This document shows, piece by piece, positions 45,613 through 57,243 of a stretch of 64,000 nucleotides of DNA. Within the stretch, counting starts at the first letter, position 1, and each line of letters begins with the position of its first letter. Source of the stretch: Rosellinia necatrix (taxonomy: Eukaryota > Ascomycota > Sordariomycetes > Xylariales > Xylariaceae); contig JAGYVD010000001.1 in the NCBI GenBank assembly GCA_021209875.1, forward strand, positions 3,906,001-3,970,000, read 5' to 3'. The position numbers were made by a program, and so were the translations under genes. The notes under the pieces were generated by a model that worked only from the letters and a program-made list of their open reading frames with translations, was not told the DNA's origin and did no database searches.

Positions 45613-48600
45613 AAACGAGAGAACTAATTACACAGAAGACGTGGTTAGTATGCCATAGCACAGACGCAGGTAGCACCGGGTGTTCGGCAAGGCTAATTGG
45701 CATGGCAGTAGTAGTACGGTGAGGGTTGTTTGTGTTATGACGATGAGATGAAGCGGTATCAAAGAGAACGAATAATGAACAGAGCATAAGCTGCTAGCCA
45801 CCCTGTACTCTAAAGTGGACAGGTGCAAGGGTGGGATCTGGGCAGAGAGGAACTGGGGAATTTGAGAACCTAGAGACTTGGGGACCTGGAAACGTGAGGG
45901 CGATGGCTGCGTTGTCTTTATTCAGGAAGTATGATCAGAGGCATGACCCAGAGGCATGATTACCTAGAAGTGTGAAGTGTAATGTATCACGGTAGTCTAT
46001 CTCGGATACCTTCGTGTTCCCAGGTGCAGTCCCGCGCTGCACCGCCTCTCGCACAGCGACTTCAGTTTATGCTTGCTAGCGCCTGGTTAGGCAATTATAG
46101 GGTGTGTCAAGGGTAGGCAAATACATAGTTGTGTGTAAGCATTGTCCAATTTTTGTGTGAAAATCGGCACCCACTCGCTCACTCGTCACTCGTCACCACC
46201 TGGGTATAGTGCAAGAAAGCGGTGGAACCCCTTGTCCATCGACTTGTCTGCTGATGCTCGACCGAGGTAAATAATGGCCCATGACGAGCTGTGCCAACAT
46301 GCATTTATTCCGATGTTTGACTGAGCAGAACGGGGCTTTCCGTGTCCAGTGACAAAAGAAGGTAAAAGGAAGACTACTCCTTATACCTGCATGAAAGGGC
46401 TGCGGGCAAAGCCGTTGTTGGCGTCGCTGCTGGACCCGAAGAGGCACGAGGTGTGGGAGAGGTGTGGATGGGGAGAGAGGGGAGAGCAACACTGTTGCAT
46501 TTGGGGCAGTAACTAACTGCATCCGCATAGTGAATGAATGATTGGTTGGCCTATTGGTAGGCCAGACTGACTTATCACACCCGACTCCTCTCGTCTGGCG
46601 ATGTTCACCTGTTCACCTGCACATAGTACGTAACCAGGACATCCACAGCTACTCGGCTGGGGTATGATGCTGTGGACTGGAAGGATGTTTGACGATGGTC
46701 ATCCTTGAACCAGGGATTCAAGATAAGAGTGTGTAGGAGAGTAACATATACCAACCTCGTTTCCTGACCATTTTGGCTATGTCGACTTGCAGCCAAGCCC
46801 TCAGGTGACCCTAACCAAGCGAGATGACCTTCGCGCTGTTTTGGGTCCGAATTGTTTGAGTTCGAGTTTTGAGTTCGATATGCGCAAAGGCCGGCGGACG
46901 CAGGAGACGGCGAGAAGACCCTCCCAGGGCGGCCTTGGCAGTCACTTTGTTGTCCGTCGGCGTGGTCTGCCGGTGAAAGGCGGGAGGATGAAATGACGTA
47001 AAAGGAGGTGAGGGAAGAACAGCAGAGATACGAGGGCGCTGCCAATTTGTATATCCAACCACCCGATTTGGGGCCGGGCAACAAACGACGACTATAGTGT
47101 GACAGACAGTATATCCGGAGAATGTGGGCACGAGCGAGTTTTGTAGCTTCACGGGATCCTGGGTGGCACCGCGTCCGTGATATCCACATCGACACGCAAA
47201 TACGAGTTAATGGGATGCCCTCCACACTAGGAAAGGGGAAGGAAAAGGATGGGTAGAGCCCTGCAATCTGCACCGACGGCGACTAGTTATGTAGTGTATG
47301 TACGAAGTAGTGTATGTAGTGTGTGTATGTGGTGTATGTACTGTCGCAGGAACGGCTGACCCGTTTTGGCCATGCCCTGCTCCCTTGGTGTCAATTCAAC
47401 ACGAGAGAATGGACACCTTGGGTGCTACCGTCGGCAGGAACAGAGTTATGAATCAATGCTGACCTCAGCGTCGTGGCTTGGGATCGGCCACGGAAGCGCC
47501 GGCTATCGGCTTTGCTACTAGTGTATAGGTATGTATTGGTGTTGGAGTTGCACCTTTGCGCGGAAGAGAGCCAGCCAGCCAAGGAAACCAAGGATACACA
47601 AGAGACAAAGAAGGGATAAAGGGAGGGAGGTATTGGGTCGAGCCTGGACGAAGTCGAATGGGAAGGAGGAGACGGAGGAGTTAACGGTTGCGACAAACAA
47701 TAATTACTTGGTAAGGCTTGGGAGACAGTGTGCAACGAATAGTTACCTGATACAGCGACCGCCTGGTACAGTAGTCTACCTAAGATAAGTTAAACCACCA
47801 TCTGCTGTGAGTTTTTTTTTTTTTTTCGCAGGTCCTTCATCCTGGGAGCGGGATGGCATAAAAATATCTTCGGGCGAAACCTATTCCATACAGCAAGCCA
47901 CGGACCACCCTACGTATGATTTCTTAATGCTTCACCATACTCGCGCATAGTCTTGTTTTCTCCCCCATTGACCCTGCAAGTAGAACTGGTACGTGGTATA
48001 TATATGTAGGTATGTATGTATAGGTATACATAGGTATGCACATCGGTTCTAGGTTAGCCCCTGCGCGCATCAGGCTTGCTTGGCTAGCCGGCAGCAACCG
48101 GATGGTACGGCACCAACGGGCTTAGACACAGTCGTTGAAGATGTACCATGCCGGTACATTACAGTGGATAGTTGTAGGCAGGTACTGCCACCCACAAAAT
48201 TATTGAGGTGGGCGGGCTTTTTATTCAACCCCATTACGTCAGTTGACAACTCGAGTGTCGTCAACCAGGTTGTTAGTCTCATTGATCTATTCCCTTCACA
48301 GCGTCGTGCATCCCCTAGCCGTTGCGTCGCATGATTTGAGAATTCCTACCTATCACTACGTACATACACTGATGCTACGGTACACTATGATTAGGTAGAT
48401 AGGTAAGTGGGTAGGCAGTTGACGTCGTAGCAGGTCAGGTACCTTGCCAGGTTTTGAGACCCTTTGCCTCAGATATTATCTAACCAAACATCCGTGCAAA
48501 AACTAAACGTAAATTTTTGATGCTAGAGGCTAGAATGTGTATATAAATACCAATATATACATGCCTAGGTTGGGTAGGTACCTAATGCATCTGATAAGTC

Positions 48601-49862
48601 AGCACTAGCATGCTGTAATGTTCAACTGTCCCTAGGTCAATATTGCCTCCCGGTGTCCACTCCTCACCTACCTAGGGAATTACCAATTATTAGGGCATCA
48701 TGGTAAAGTTGTTGATATCAAGACAGGCACAGCATACTGTACCAAGGTAATAAAGAGATATGGGACCGAGACAGGGCGCCCTCTGCACTAGTATCCATTT
48801 CATATTTCAATATTCCATCAGGCAGCAGTGCGCTGGCAGGGAGCCTAGTACACTAATACTGGAGGGAGGCTATGGAGACTTGGCTAACAGATTTTGGATT
48901 CGTAATTCTAGCCATTATCAAATGTGTTCCGGTTAGGCAAATGCCCTGGTTCAGGCGGCGGCAGTGTACTTGTATGTACTGCAGGCATGATGGGTCCGGG
49001 GCACAGAAGGCCGCGGTTTCATCACTGGTTTAGTGTAGATGAGGCTAGAAAACATTCATGATCCCGGTACGAAGTACTCGCTGCTACCCGCTCTGCTATG
49101 TATGAATACGTAGTAATGTGGCCATGCATAAAATTATACAGTCATCTACCTACCTAGGTAAGCACTCACCTAGGTACTTAGTTATCGGGCTGACGCCACC
49201 ACCGACCACATTATTACTGATATAATTCTAATAACTCTGCTATGGCGATGCCTAAGGTGTGTTGGATTCCTACATACATACCTACTTATTTACGGGACAA
49301 CCCTGCTCCAATACAGCTAGATATCCACTTAGAGGAATGTAGGTACAATATAGCATGTAGGAGAAGCTCAGCCTACCAGTGTTTGCCCTGTCAAACTACT
49401 TCAAATACTATGAAACAAAACAAGTGTTGTGCAGGCATGTAGTATTGCAGTAGGTATTATTAACATCCTCATGTTTACTGGACCTATCATATGCATCTGT
49501 TTCCATCGAAGGCCCACGAACAACAATGACTTTCAATTTACCTTTCCCATCTCATTACGTAACTAGGTTAGGTGCTAAGTAAAGATAGGTCTAGTTATCG
49601 ATAGGATAAGCTGAGCAACCCAACGGCCCTGTGTCGCTCTTATCGGAGCCATCAGTTAGCTACCCAGGTAGAGGTACAGCACCACTCACCTGTCCCGTCC
49701 CGCTGTGCAGTTACCTAAGTACTGTAAAAAGCCCCCGTCCATCTTCAAGCACCGCATTCTTGTTTTCTTCGATCCCGTGTTTAGCGACCTTTCTCTGGGT
49801 TGGCGCCCAGGCCTTTACCGACGGGTCTTCTTTGCCCCGCGTATGCCCATCGTATCGCGGGG
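45613..49862. other. 4.2-kb divergent intergenic region between CAF120 and the PP2C gene
   Basis: The two flanking genes run away from each other, so two promoters and leaders lie here. Open frames up to about 220 codons lack ATG starts or recognisable motifs and look accidental. Simple-sequence parts include GT-rich TGTATG runs (47290-47340), a T15 tract (47812-47826), ATGTAGGT-like runs (48000-48040) and TACCTA-rich zones (48350-48600, 49140-49620). Confidence 0.5.
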
Positions 49863-51167
49863 ATGAGGAGGTCATCACTCTCTCTGCTGGTTTCTATTCC
49901 AGGTCCGACGGCGCGACGACCACCCCACTATCTCCCCTCAACACCATGGCGCCCCTCGATTCGGCGACGTAGCTTGGCATTTCCCACGAACGCAGCGAGT
50001 ACCACCGGCGATATCACTCCGCCCCTCTCAGACTCCTTTCCGAGATTTCCTTTCTACTTCGAGACTGGCTTTGCGCTTTTTGCGAAGCGATTACCCAGGC
50101 CGTTCCCGCCGCCGTTCCTCTCGCCACCTTCCGGCTCCTTTTCAGATCCGCTAAGCACCCACCATCAGAGCCGTGACAGGCGCGCGTTCGTTCATGGCGA
50201 GCTCATCCGGGGATGCACCAATGGAGATGACGCCGTCTACGCTAGCGACCATTTCATATGCGCCAACGACGGGGTGGGTGCATGGTCTGCACGGCCAAGG
50301 GGCCACGCGGGGTAACGCACCTCTTGCCACCATGCGCGCAAATGTCCGTTGTTGCTAACACAGGCCCCAAAGCCTCTGGTCCCGGTTGATCCTCCATTTC
50401 TGGGTAGCGGCCATGGAAGAGGATATTGCCAGAGCCCGACCATCCGGCCCCGCCTACCAGCCAGACCCGAAACGATACTTGCAAGTAGCATATGAGCGGA
50501 CAATTGCGGCCACATCCGGGCCTAGTGACTGCCTAGGGACGACGACGGCCGCTGGTGCGCAGCTTTTCTACAAGGGTGACCTAGAAAATCCGCACCCAAC
50601 GGTGATACCACTTTTATATGTAACGAATTTAGGCGATTCGCAGATCATGGTCGTCCGCGCCAAGGATCGGAAGATACTATACAAATCAAAGGAGCAATGG
50701 CATTGGTTTGATTGCCCCAGACAGCTCGGAACGAACAGTCCAGATACTCCAGACCAAAATGCAGTTGTGGAGACCGTAGAGCTTGCCGAGGGGGATATTG
50801 TCCTCGCCATGTCCGACGGGGTTACTGATAACCTCTGGGAACACGAGATTGTTGATAACGTGTTGAAAAGTGTGCAGCGATGGGAAGCTGGGGAAGGCGG
50901 CCAAGCTTGTGGCGACCGCGCCCACGGCGCCAACGGCGGTATGACGTTCGTTGCTGAAGAGCTCATGAAGGCAGCTAAGGTCGTTGCCACCGACCCCTTT
51001 GCCGAGAGCCCGTTCATGGAACAGGCTATCGAAGAAGGACTTGCTAGTTCGGGCGGTGAGTCGAGCCGCACCAATCCGGCGACTGGGCGTAGAAACTAAC
51101 GAGCATATGCATAGGAAAACTAGACGATATCAGTGTTGTAGTCGCATTATGTCGACGCAACGTTTAA
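49863..51167 (+). CDS. PP2C-family phosphatase, Azr1/Ptc7-like
   Basis: 394 residues. Exons are 49863-50311, 50373-51055 and 51115-51167; introns are 61 and 59 nt with TGCTAACA and AACTAACG branch points. The last exon encodes only the final 17 residues (KLDDISVVVALCRRNV and stop) and is needed for the metal-binding Asp pair. The Arg/Ser-rich first 40 residues (MRRSSLSLLV, PSIRRRSLAF) suggest a mitochondrial presequence. Metal-binding motifs are NGDDAVYASD (120-129), NDGVGAWS (135-142), TNLGDSQIMVV and MSDGVTDNLWEHE (296-308). The protein lacks classic PP2C regulatory extensions. Homologues are Ser/Thr phosphatases, Azr1 in fission yeast and Ptc7 in budding yeast; the target is not evident. 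Confidence 0.9.
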
Positions 51168-51878
51168 GCGCAGCCCGGACATCTATCATGAACACATGAG
51201 ATCAGTATTAGGATCAGGAATGCTTGATGTACTGGATCTTATGCTGCGAAGCAACATCATTAGTATGCGGCGTTTGAGCGATGTTTTGTTTGCTCAGTAT
51301 ATCCTCGGTAATTCTTCAACTGGGTCGATGGGAAGGGCTTGATCCAAATGGCGTAAAGGAACCGGTGTTGTGAGAATCCTTCGGGACGGAATTGCGAATA
51401 AATGACGGGCGGGGCCCGTCTGGATATTTTGTTATAATACCGAGACGGAGAGTACGATTATAATTATGTACTTGATGGACTGTAGGAAGTTCTCATGATG
51501 GTACTGCTACAGTAATAGACTTGATCTTCCTTTTTTAAGTACCTAGTTATGGTGGGTCCACCAAGGCACCTAGTGTACTTACTTATGTACTCACCTCAGA
51601 TAGTGGGGTGACGCGGTTCCACTTTAAAAAGCGATCGATAAGAAATGTCAAGCTACCTAAGTAATCTAGCTACAACCTTGGTCGCAGAAAAGATGCTCTG
51701 AGTTACTTACCTAGCTTCTTTAATCATCTCAATCTCAGCCACTTCCCTAAGGCCGTTACTATATCTCGCCTTTAGCGATAATAGCGAATACACCTCAGGA
51801 AATTTATTTTATACAGTCGCACGACCGCCAGTTAGATCAGACTTGCAGCCACGCCAATCGATCAAGAAACGCGACAAG
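51168..51878. other. Spacer between the PP2C gene and UTP23
   Basis: Contains the PP2C 3' flank and the UTP23 promoter. Some TACCTA words lie at 51540-51720. No gene seen. Confidence 0.6.
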
Positions 51879-53000
51879 ATGCCGCGCGCAAAGAGGTCGA
51901 AGCAGTACAAACGGCTTATGAACCAATATGGTGAGTGAGGGTTCCCACGGAGGTGACTTGTATGGCCGGTATATCGCTAACGTTATATATAGAGATCAAC
52001 TTCGGCTTCCACGAACCTTACCAAGTACTCTGCGATAGCCAATTCCTGGAGGCGGCGATCCGCAGTAAGATGGATATCGATCACATATTAAAGGCAACCC
52101 TGCACGGCAGCACGAAATTATGTGCGTCAATCCTCCTTTCATCGGTTTCTGCATATCACGCTAACATAAAGTTCAGTAATAACTCAGTGCTCCATGAGGT
52201 GGTTATATGCTAGGAAGGGCGAACCCGGCATAAGCTCTGTTATCGAGTTTGCGAAAGAAAGGGTAGAACGGCGGCGATGCGGACATCATCCCTCCGATTA
52301 CCCCGAACCTCTCAGTAAGCCTATCAATGCTCCTCGTGCCCTACACTTTAGGAAATGTGCAGAATCCCTGTCTCAGATACGTGGTACTAACCCTTCGCTT
52401 CGGATAGGAGAACTAGAATGCCTTCATTCCGTAGTTGACCCGAGCAAGAACGGCGTTAACAAGCACCGCTACGTGTGCGCAATAAACGATGACGAAGTCC
52501 GATACTCGTTGCGTAATGGCATCCAAGTTGTGCCATTGCTTTATATCCGCCGCTCCGTTCTGATTATGGAGCCAGCATCTTCGACTACCACGAAAGCACG
52601 CTCGCGAGACGAAAAAGCAAAGTTTTCCGCAGAACTCGTATCAGCGGGAAAGAAAAGAAAGAGACAGCAAGGAGATGCAGATGACGATGACGCCGACGCC
52701 AAAGAGGGATCCGAGCCTAAATCCGAGAAAAAGAAGGCAAAGGCGAAGCCATACGGTCGTAAAGAACCAAACCCGTTATCAGTGAAGAAAAAGGAAAACG
52801 AAATTAAGCCACCGCACATGGACAAGAACCTGTCAGAGGCGACTAGAACAGACGAGGCGAAATCAAATATTGACGTGCAGCCAGAGATGGCCGGAGAAGC
52901 TTCAGGGCGAAAGCGACGCCGCAAACATAAGCCAAAAGCAACCAATACGACCGCAAAGGACGATGATGTTCATGTAGAGGTCTCAATAGGCGATGAATGA
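51879..53000 (+). CDS. UTP23: rRNA-processing protein Utp23 (degenerate PIN domain + CCHC zinc finger)
   Basis: Component of the small-subunit processome in the nucleolus, needed for 18S rRNA maturation and release of snR30. Exons are 51879-51930, 51993-52121, 52177-52314 and 52408-53000, giving 303 residues. The N-terminus MPRAKRSKQYKRLMNQYEIN, then FGFHEPYQVLCDSQFL and LHGSTKLLITQCSMR, are diagnostic. Zinc ligands are probably Cys65, Cys95, a His at 97-98 and Cys111. NKHRYVCAINDDEVR and GIQVVPLLYIRRSVLIMEPAS close the PIN fold. The rest is a Lys-rich tail with YGRKEPNPLSVKKKENE and GRKRRRKHK. The third intron (52315-52407) has no stop and is a multiple of three, so an automatic prediction would retain it and insert 31 residues before Cys111. 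A perfect TACTAAC and family length argue that it is removed. Confidence 0.92.
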
Positions 53001-55292
53001 AGAGCTACGAGCTCTCTAGATTCGGGAACATTGAGAAATCGTTTACACCTACCTATCGTAGAGGTCGCCAAAATCGCCACCTACCAAACTCCTCCTTATG
53101 TAGTAGGTATCCTATATAATTACATCATAACAATCAGAGAACGAATTTCAACCAAACAGCGAAGTGAAGACTAATCACTCATAGGTAACCCGGTTTATGC
53201 CAGTATTATGAGTGATTTAAGCCTCTCTTCAGGCTCCGCGTCGGATTCCTGCACGGGAAAACGGCCAATCATTTATTTTCTCTAACCCACTACGAGTCCC
53301 TTGGCCGATGGGGACCATGCTTGGAATGATCTTGCAAAGCGAAACATCATAATGGCGGTCGCGCAATAATGCCCAGCCACAAACCGTAAACAGTTACACA
53401 AATGAATAGATATGGCGTAGATGAGTAATTCGTCAGTATAGATATCTCGTCTTCGCGATGGTGTGGGTAGGTTGTGTAAGATAGAAGACCGCTTATATAA
53501 GGCCAAAGTGATAATATGATGGAGCGTTTACATTGGTTCGCAGACCATACTATAGTCAGCACTATGGTTTTTCAACGGTACTTTTATTAGATTGTCTAAG
53601 ACAATTTAAATAATACTCCGGCTTGTCATACCGGGCCATACGTTATAATATTCGCGAGTTTGATACAACGATTACTGGTACCTTATCCCGCCCATTCGAG
53701 ACGAGGCTTCCCGTACTTCCCGTACACTTGCGGCATAAGGCGCATAGGCTAAGCAAGGTAGGGGGGAAATCATTACGCGCACAATCTCCTGGTTGAGGCA
53801 GCGGTGAGGCGGTATTTGAGAAAATAACAAGCCGTTCTGGTAGCCGGATGAAGTCCTTACGGTGAGCATTGGCCCTAATACGGTCGAGATAATGACAACG
53901 AGGTCAAATTTAACCGCGTTGTCACAACCCCCTGAAGTGGAAATAGCAATGCGATAAACGCTCAATCCTGATTCATCGACGCGATCTCTCCCCTCGACCC
54001 CCTATAACTAGCACGGTCGCGAGGCAAAATACATAGAGCACTCCGACTTTGGCTGGTGGGTCCCGGGTTCGGGGCTGGGTTCGGTGATATCTAGCGGGCA
54101 GGAATAGTCTTACGGAACGGGAATTTGTTGAAGATAGGAATACAATGCGATGTGTGGGTGGGGTAGATACTATATATGTATAAGAACGACCCTCAGCTCC
54201 AACTCTCGAAATTGGTCTTTTTGGTAAGCTAGAGGGATGGCTGTTAGATTTACGAATAGGATTATTGCGTCTTCTGACCAGCAGACCTTCTACGTCAAAC
54301 GCGATCACCTTCATTCACGGAGCTTGCAGGACCGCCGCCCCCGCGCTAGGCGCTTGGTGGCATTCTATTACCTGCCATTATAGTACTCGTAAATGCCCAC
54401 CCGCTACTGTAGGAGGCCTAAATAGGGTCTGGCTTCCAGCTTTAGACAATCCTCCTGCAACTACCGACAATGCAATCGACTAACAAAGGTGAGTATCATC
54501 ACGTCACGGCACAGCTATCCGTGTATACTTTTTTGCCTGCCCGGGTATCACAAGCCTACCGACAGTTTTCTTTGTGGTAGTATTGTATGAATAGTGCAAC
54601 CGTGATTGGAAACATGCTGCGTTCGGCTGTCTAGAGCTGCAGCCTCTCCACAGCTTGTGATCAGATCAGGGCCTTAGCACGCGGTCATCGTTGAGTAGCA
54701 GTAGCAGCATCGAACGCTACTGGCGGCGCTGCTGATATCGTGGCACGCACTGGGTCAATATGCAAGAAGCATCACATCCTCGGTGCAAGCTGGCCAGGAC
54801 CGCGCCCCTATTGGGTACTGGAGCTGCGAGCACTATACCTAACACCAACTAGATAACCCCCATGAGTACCTCATATCGCGCTCCTGTTTGATATTGATCC
54901 CCAGCCTGCTTCCAGAACCCACAAAGCTGAGCTACGAGCATGTTGATCTACAGATGGCTTTCTGCTCCGCGCCCCCCGTTCACTGGTCCCTGTACAGGCA
55001 GCAAAAGCGAATGAAGGAACCCCTAATTTCTGCGACCCAGGCAGCATGATCTTGGTACGTAATGGCGGCTCATACGGCGGCTCATATGGTTTGGTCGCCT
55101 TGTTGTCTCATGTAGAATACGTCCTAGCGCTGCGGCGAGGTCTAAGTGGGTTGACTAGAAACAAGATCTCGAATGGCCCCATCGTCTATAAAGACAGGAG
55201 GAGGTCGCATTCGCATTCATCAGCTAGGATTAATCCCGCCTTCGTTCAACCAATTTCTAAATAGTGAGTTCCGCACCAAAGCATCACGAGAC
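53001..55292. other. 2.3-kb spacer upstream of the P450 gene
   Basis: No gene or partner of a biosynthetic cluster recognised. A TATA-like TCTATAAAG at about 55185 lies some 105 nt before the P450 ATG. Confidence 0.55.
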
Positions 55293-57243
55293 ATGCCCTC
55301 GACCTACGAAGTATTAGAGGCCATCCAGTCCCAATGGATAGTAGCCTTGTGTACGCTGGTTAGTGTTGTCGAGCACCCATTGTGGGATTGTAATATCTAA
55401 GGTGTATTTTGTAATAGCTTGTCAGCTACCAGTTGAGCATCGTGCTCTACAACCTCACCTTTCACCCATTAGCTGCATTCCCTGGTCCCTTCCTTGGACG
55501 ATGCACGCTGGTAAGAACTGACGGCTTCAATATCGACTATACAGAGAATGCTAACCGCGAGAAAGCTATGGCGACTGGTAGCCACAATGAAGGGCCACAT
55601 GCCCCAGACCCTACAAAAACAACACCAAAAATACGGTAGGCAGTATTCACTCGTCGTATTGAATTATAGTTAGGTTAACATGGTGGAAAAAGGCCCGGTT
55701 GTGCGGGTCTCGCCCAACGAGTTGAGCTTTTGTACACTTCAGTCGTATAAGGACATATACGGATTCCCGCCCCCGGGAGGCGCGCAGTGCACTAAAAGCG
55801 GATATTACGACATAGTAGGAAGTGGTTTTAAGATACCATGTGTTGTCTCTGAGAGGGACCCTACTTTGTCGGGTAAGAAGAAGAAGAACCTTTCGGCTGG
55901 GTTCTCTCCCAAGGCTCTAGCTGCGCAGGAAAATATCATGCACCAGCATATCAACGCTTTCATAGAGGGGATCGGTCTTGAAAGTCAAAAATCATCAAAA
56001 GGCACCGACATGGTAGAATGGCTCGCTATGACCTCGTTCGACCTTTCTGGCGAAATGGCCTTTGGAGAACCATTTGGTTGCATTGCCTCTGGTGAGTTTG
56101 GATGTTTACTCAGCCCCCTGACAGCATCAAGCTAATGGAATCTTCAAGGCAAGCAACACTTCTGGATCGATATAATTCTCCAGCATCTTAAAGAGATCAC
56201 GCTGATGGACAACCTGCGCCGGTTTCCGTTTCTTTTAACAATAATCAACCTATGCTTGTCTCCCATAGTTGCACCGATCCGTAAAAAGCATAGTCAGTAC
56301 AGCAGAGACAAGGTTAGAGAGTAAGAGAAACTCCTCCTTTTCTTGTGTCAAGTGGGCTGGGGTAAATAGATGTCCTAGTCGTTTGCTAATCGCTTAGCAG
56401 CCGTATTGAAAAAACGACAACTAGACAAGACTTCCTTACGGGCGTCGCAGAGAAGGTGAAATCGGGCGAAGTCTCTTTAGAGGAAATGACAGCGCATGCC
56501 TCTACACTGATCATCGCCGGTGGAGAAACCACGGCGACTACTCTGGCAGCGGCAGTATTATATACCCTTAAGGATCCAGGTACAACCAAAAGGCTGATAG
56601 ACGAGATTCGGTCACGATTCTCTTCGTTCAGGGAGATCACTGCTGCTGCGGCCCAACAGCTACCCTATGTACAGGCAGTTATTAACGAGGCCATGCGGGT
56701 ACACCCGGCTACTGCACAGGGTCTCCCCAGAGTCTCGCCGGGTCTAGAGATCGATGGCCATTGGGTACCGAAGGGAGTAAGTCCTAAATCTCAATCACAT
56801 TCGTTGGCATTACCCCCTCGACTTACCGCTGACCATAATAGACCGATGTCTTCACATGTACATGGGCAACCTCACGCAACCCCGAATACTTTGATCGACC
56901 CGAAGAGTTTCGGCCGGAACGGTGGACTGATCCTAACTCTACAGATGTCACAGAGGCGAGCCAGCCATTTTCGCTGGGATATCGAGCGTGCATGGGAAGA
57001 AGGTGAGAGAACCCCTGCGGTGCTAGCCTGCAGCCAACGCCCGGCTTCTATCTAATATCTAACACGTCCCTCGCGGCTTATAGGTTCGCTTATATGGAGA
57101 TGTCCCTCGTCCTATGCAAGCTATTCTACACGTATGATCTGGAGCTTGAAGAGAAAGACATCGACTGGCCGGCGGTATCAAAACATTATTCCCTGTGGAT
57201 CAACGCGCATTACCACGTGCATGCGCGCAGAAGGTTATCATGA
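55293..57243 (+). CDS. Cytochrome P450 monooxygenase (eight exons)
   Basis: Membrane-anchored heme monooxygenase, 498 residues. Exons are 55293-55358, 55418-55510, 55566-55635, 55693-56091, 56149-56320, 56401-56776, 56842-57002 and 57084-57243. The introns are 55-81 nt. The N-terminal anchor is WIVALCTLLVSYQLSIVLYNL (about 15-35), followed by the proline hinge HPLAAFPGPF. GPVVRVSPNELSF follows the tiny third exon. The I-helix is AGGETTAT (306-313), ExxR is E363/R366, and PEEFRPERW and FSLGYRACMGRR carry the heme-ligand Cys442. Each of the seven junctions keeps phase and rebuilds a conserved segment, so the gene appears intact. The style (GPVVRVSPNELSF, LPRVSPG) resembles benzoate-hydroxylase or isotrichodermin C-15 hydroxylase-type P450s. 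Substrate unknown; no reductase or scaffold enzyme is nearby. Confidence 0.93.

Noticed and set aside
46605..47273. 222-codon minus-strand frame
   Set aside because: No domain, random-like composition, no ATG start seen, and alternative frames open over the same stretch.
52315..52407. Reading this segment as a lineage-specific insertion domain in Utp23
   Set aside because: It has donor, acceptor and a perfect TACTAAC at the right distance, and its removal restores the family sequence.
55511..55692. Idea that the P450 is a pseudogene because the segment after the proline hinge seemed missing
   Set aside because: A 70-nt exon (55566-55635) with proper acceptor and donor restores LWRLVATMKGHM and HQKYG, and the next exon starts in phase with PVVRVSPNELSF.
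53001..57243. Secondary-metabolite gene cluster around the P450
   Set aside because: Neighbours are Utp23 and a DUF726 protein, with no synthase, transporter or regulator in between.
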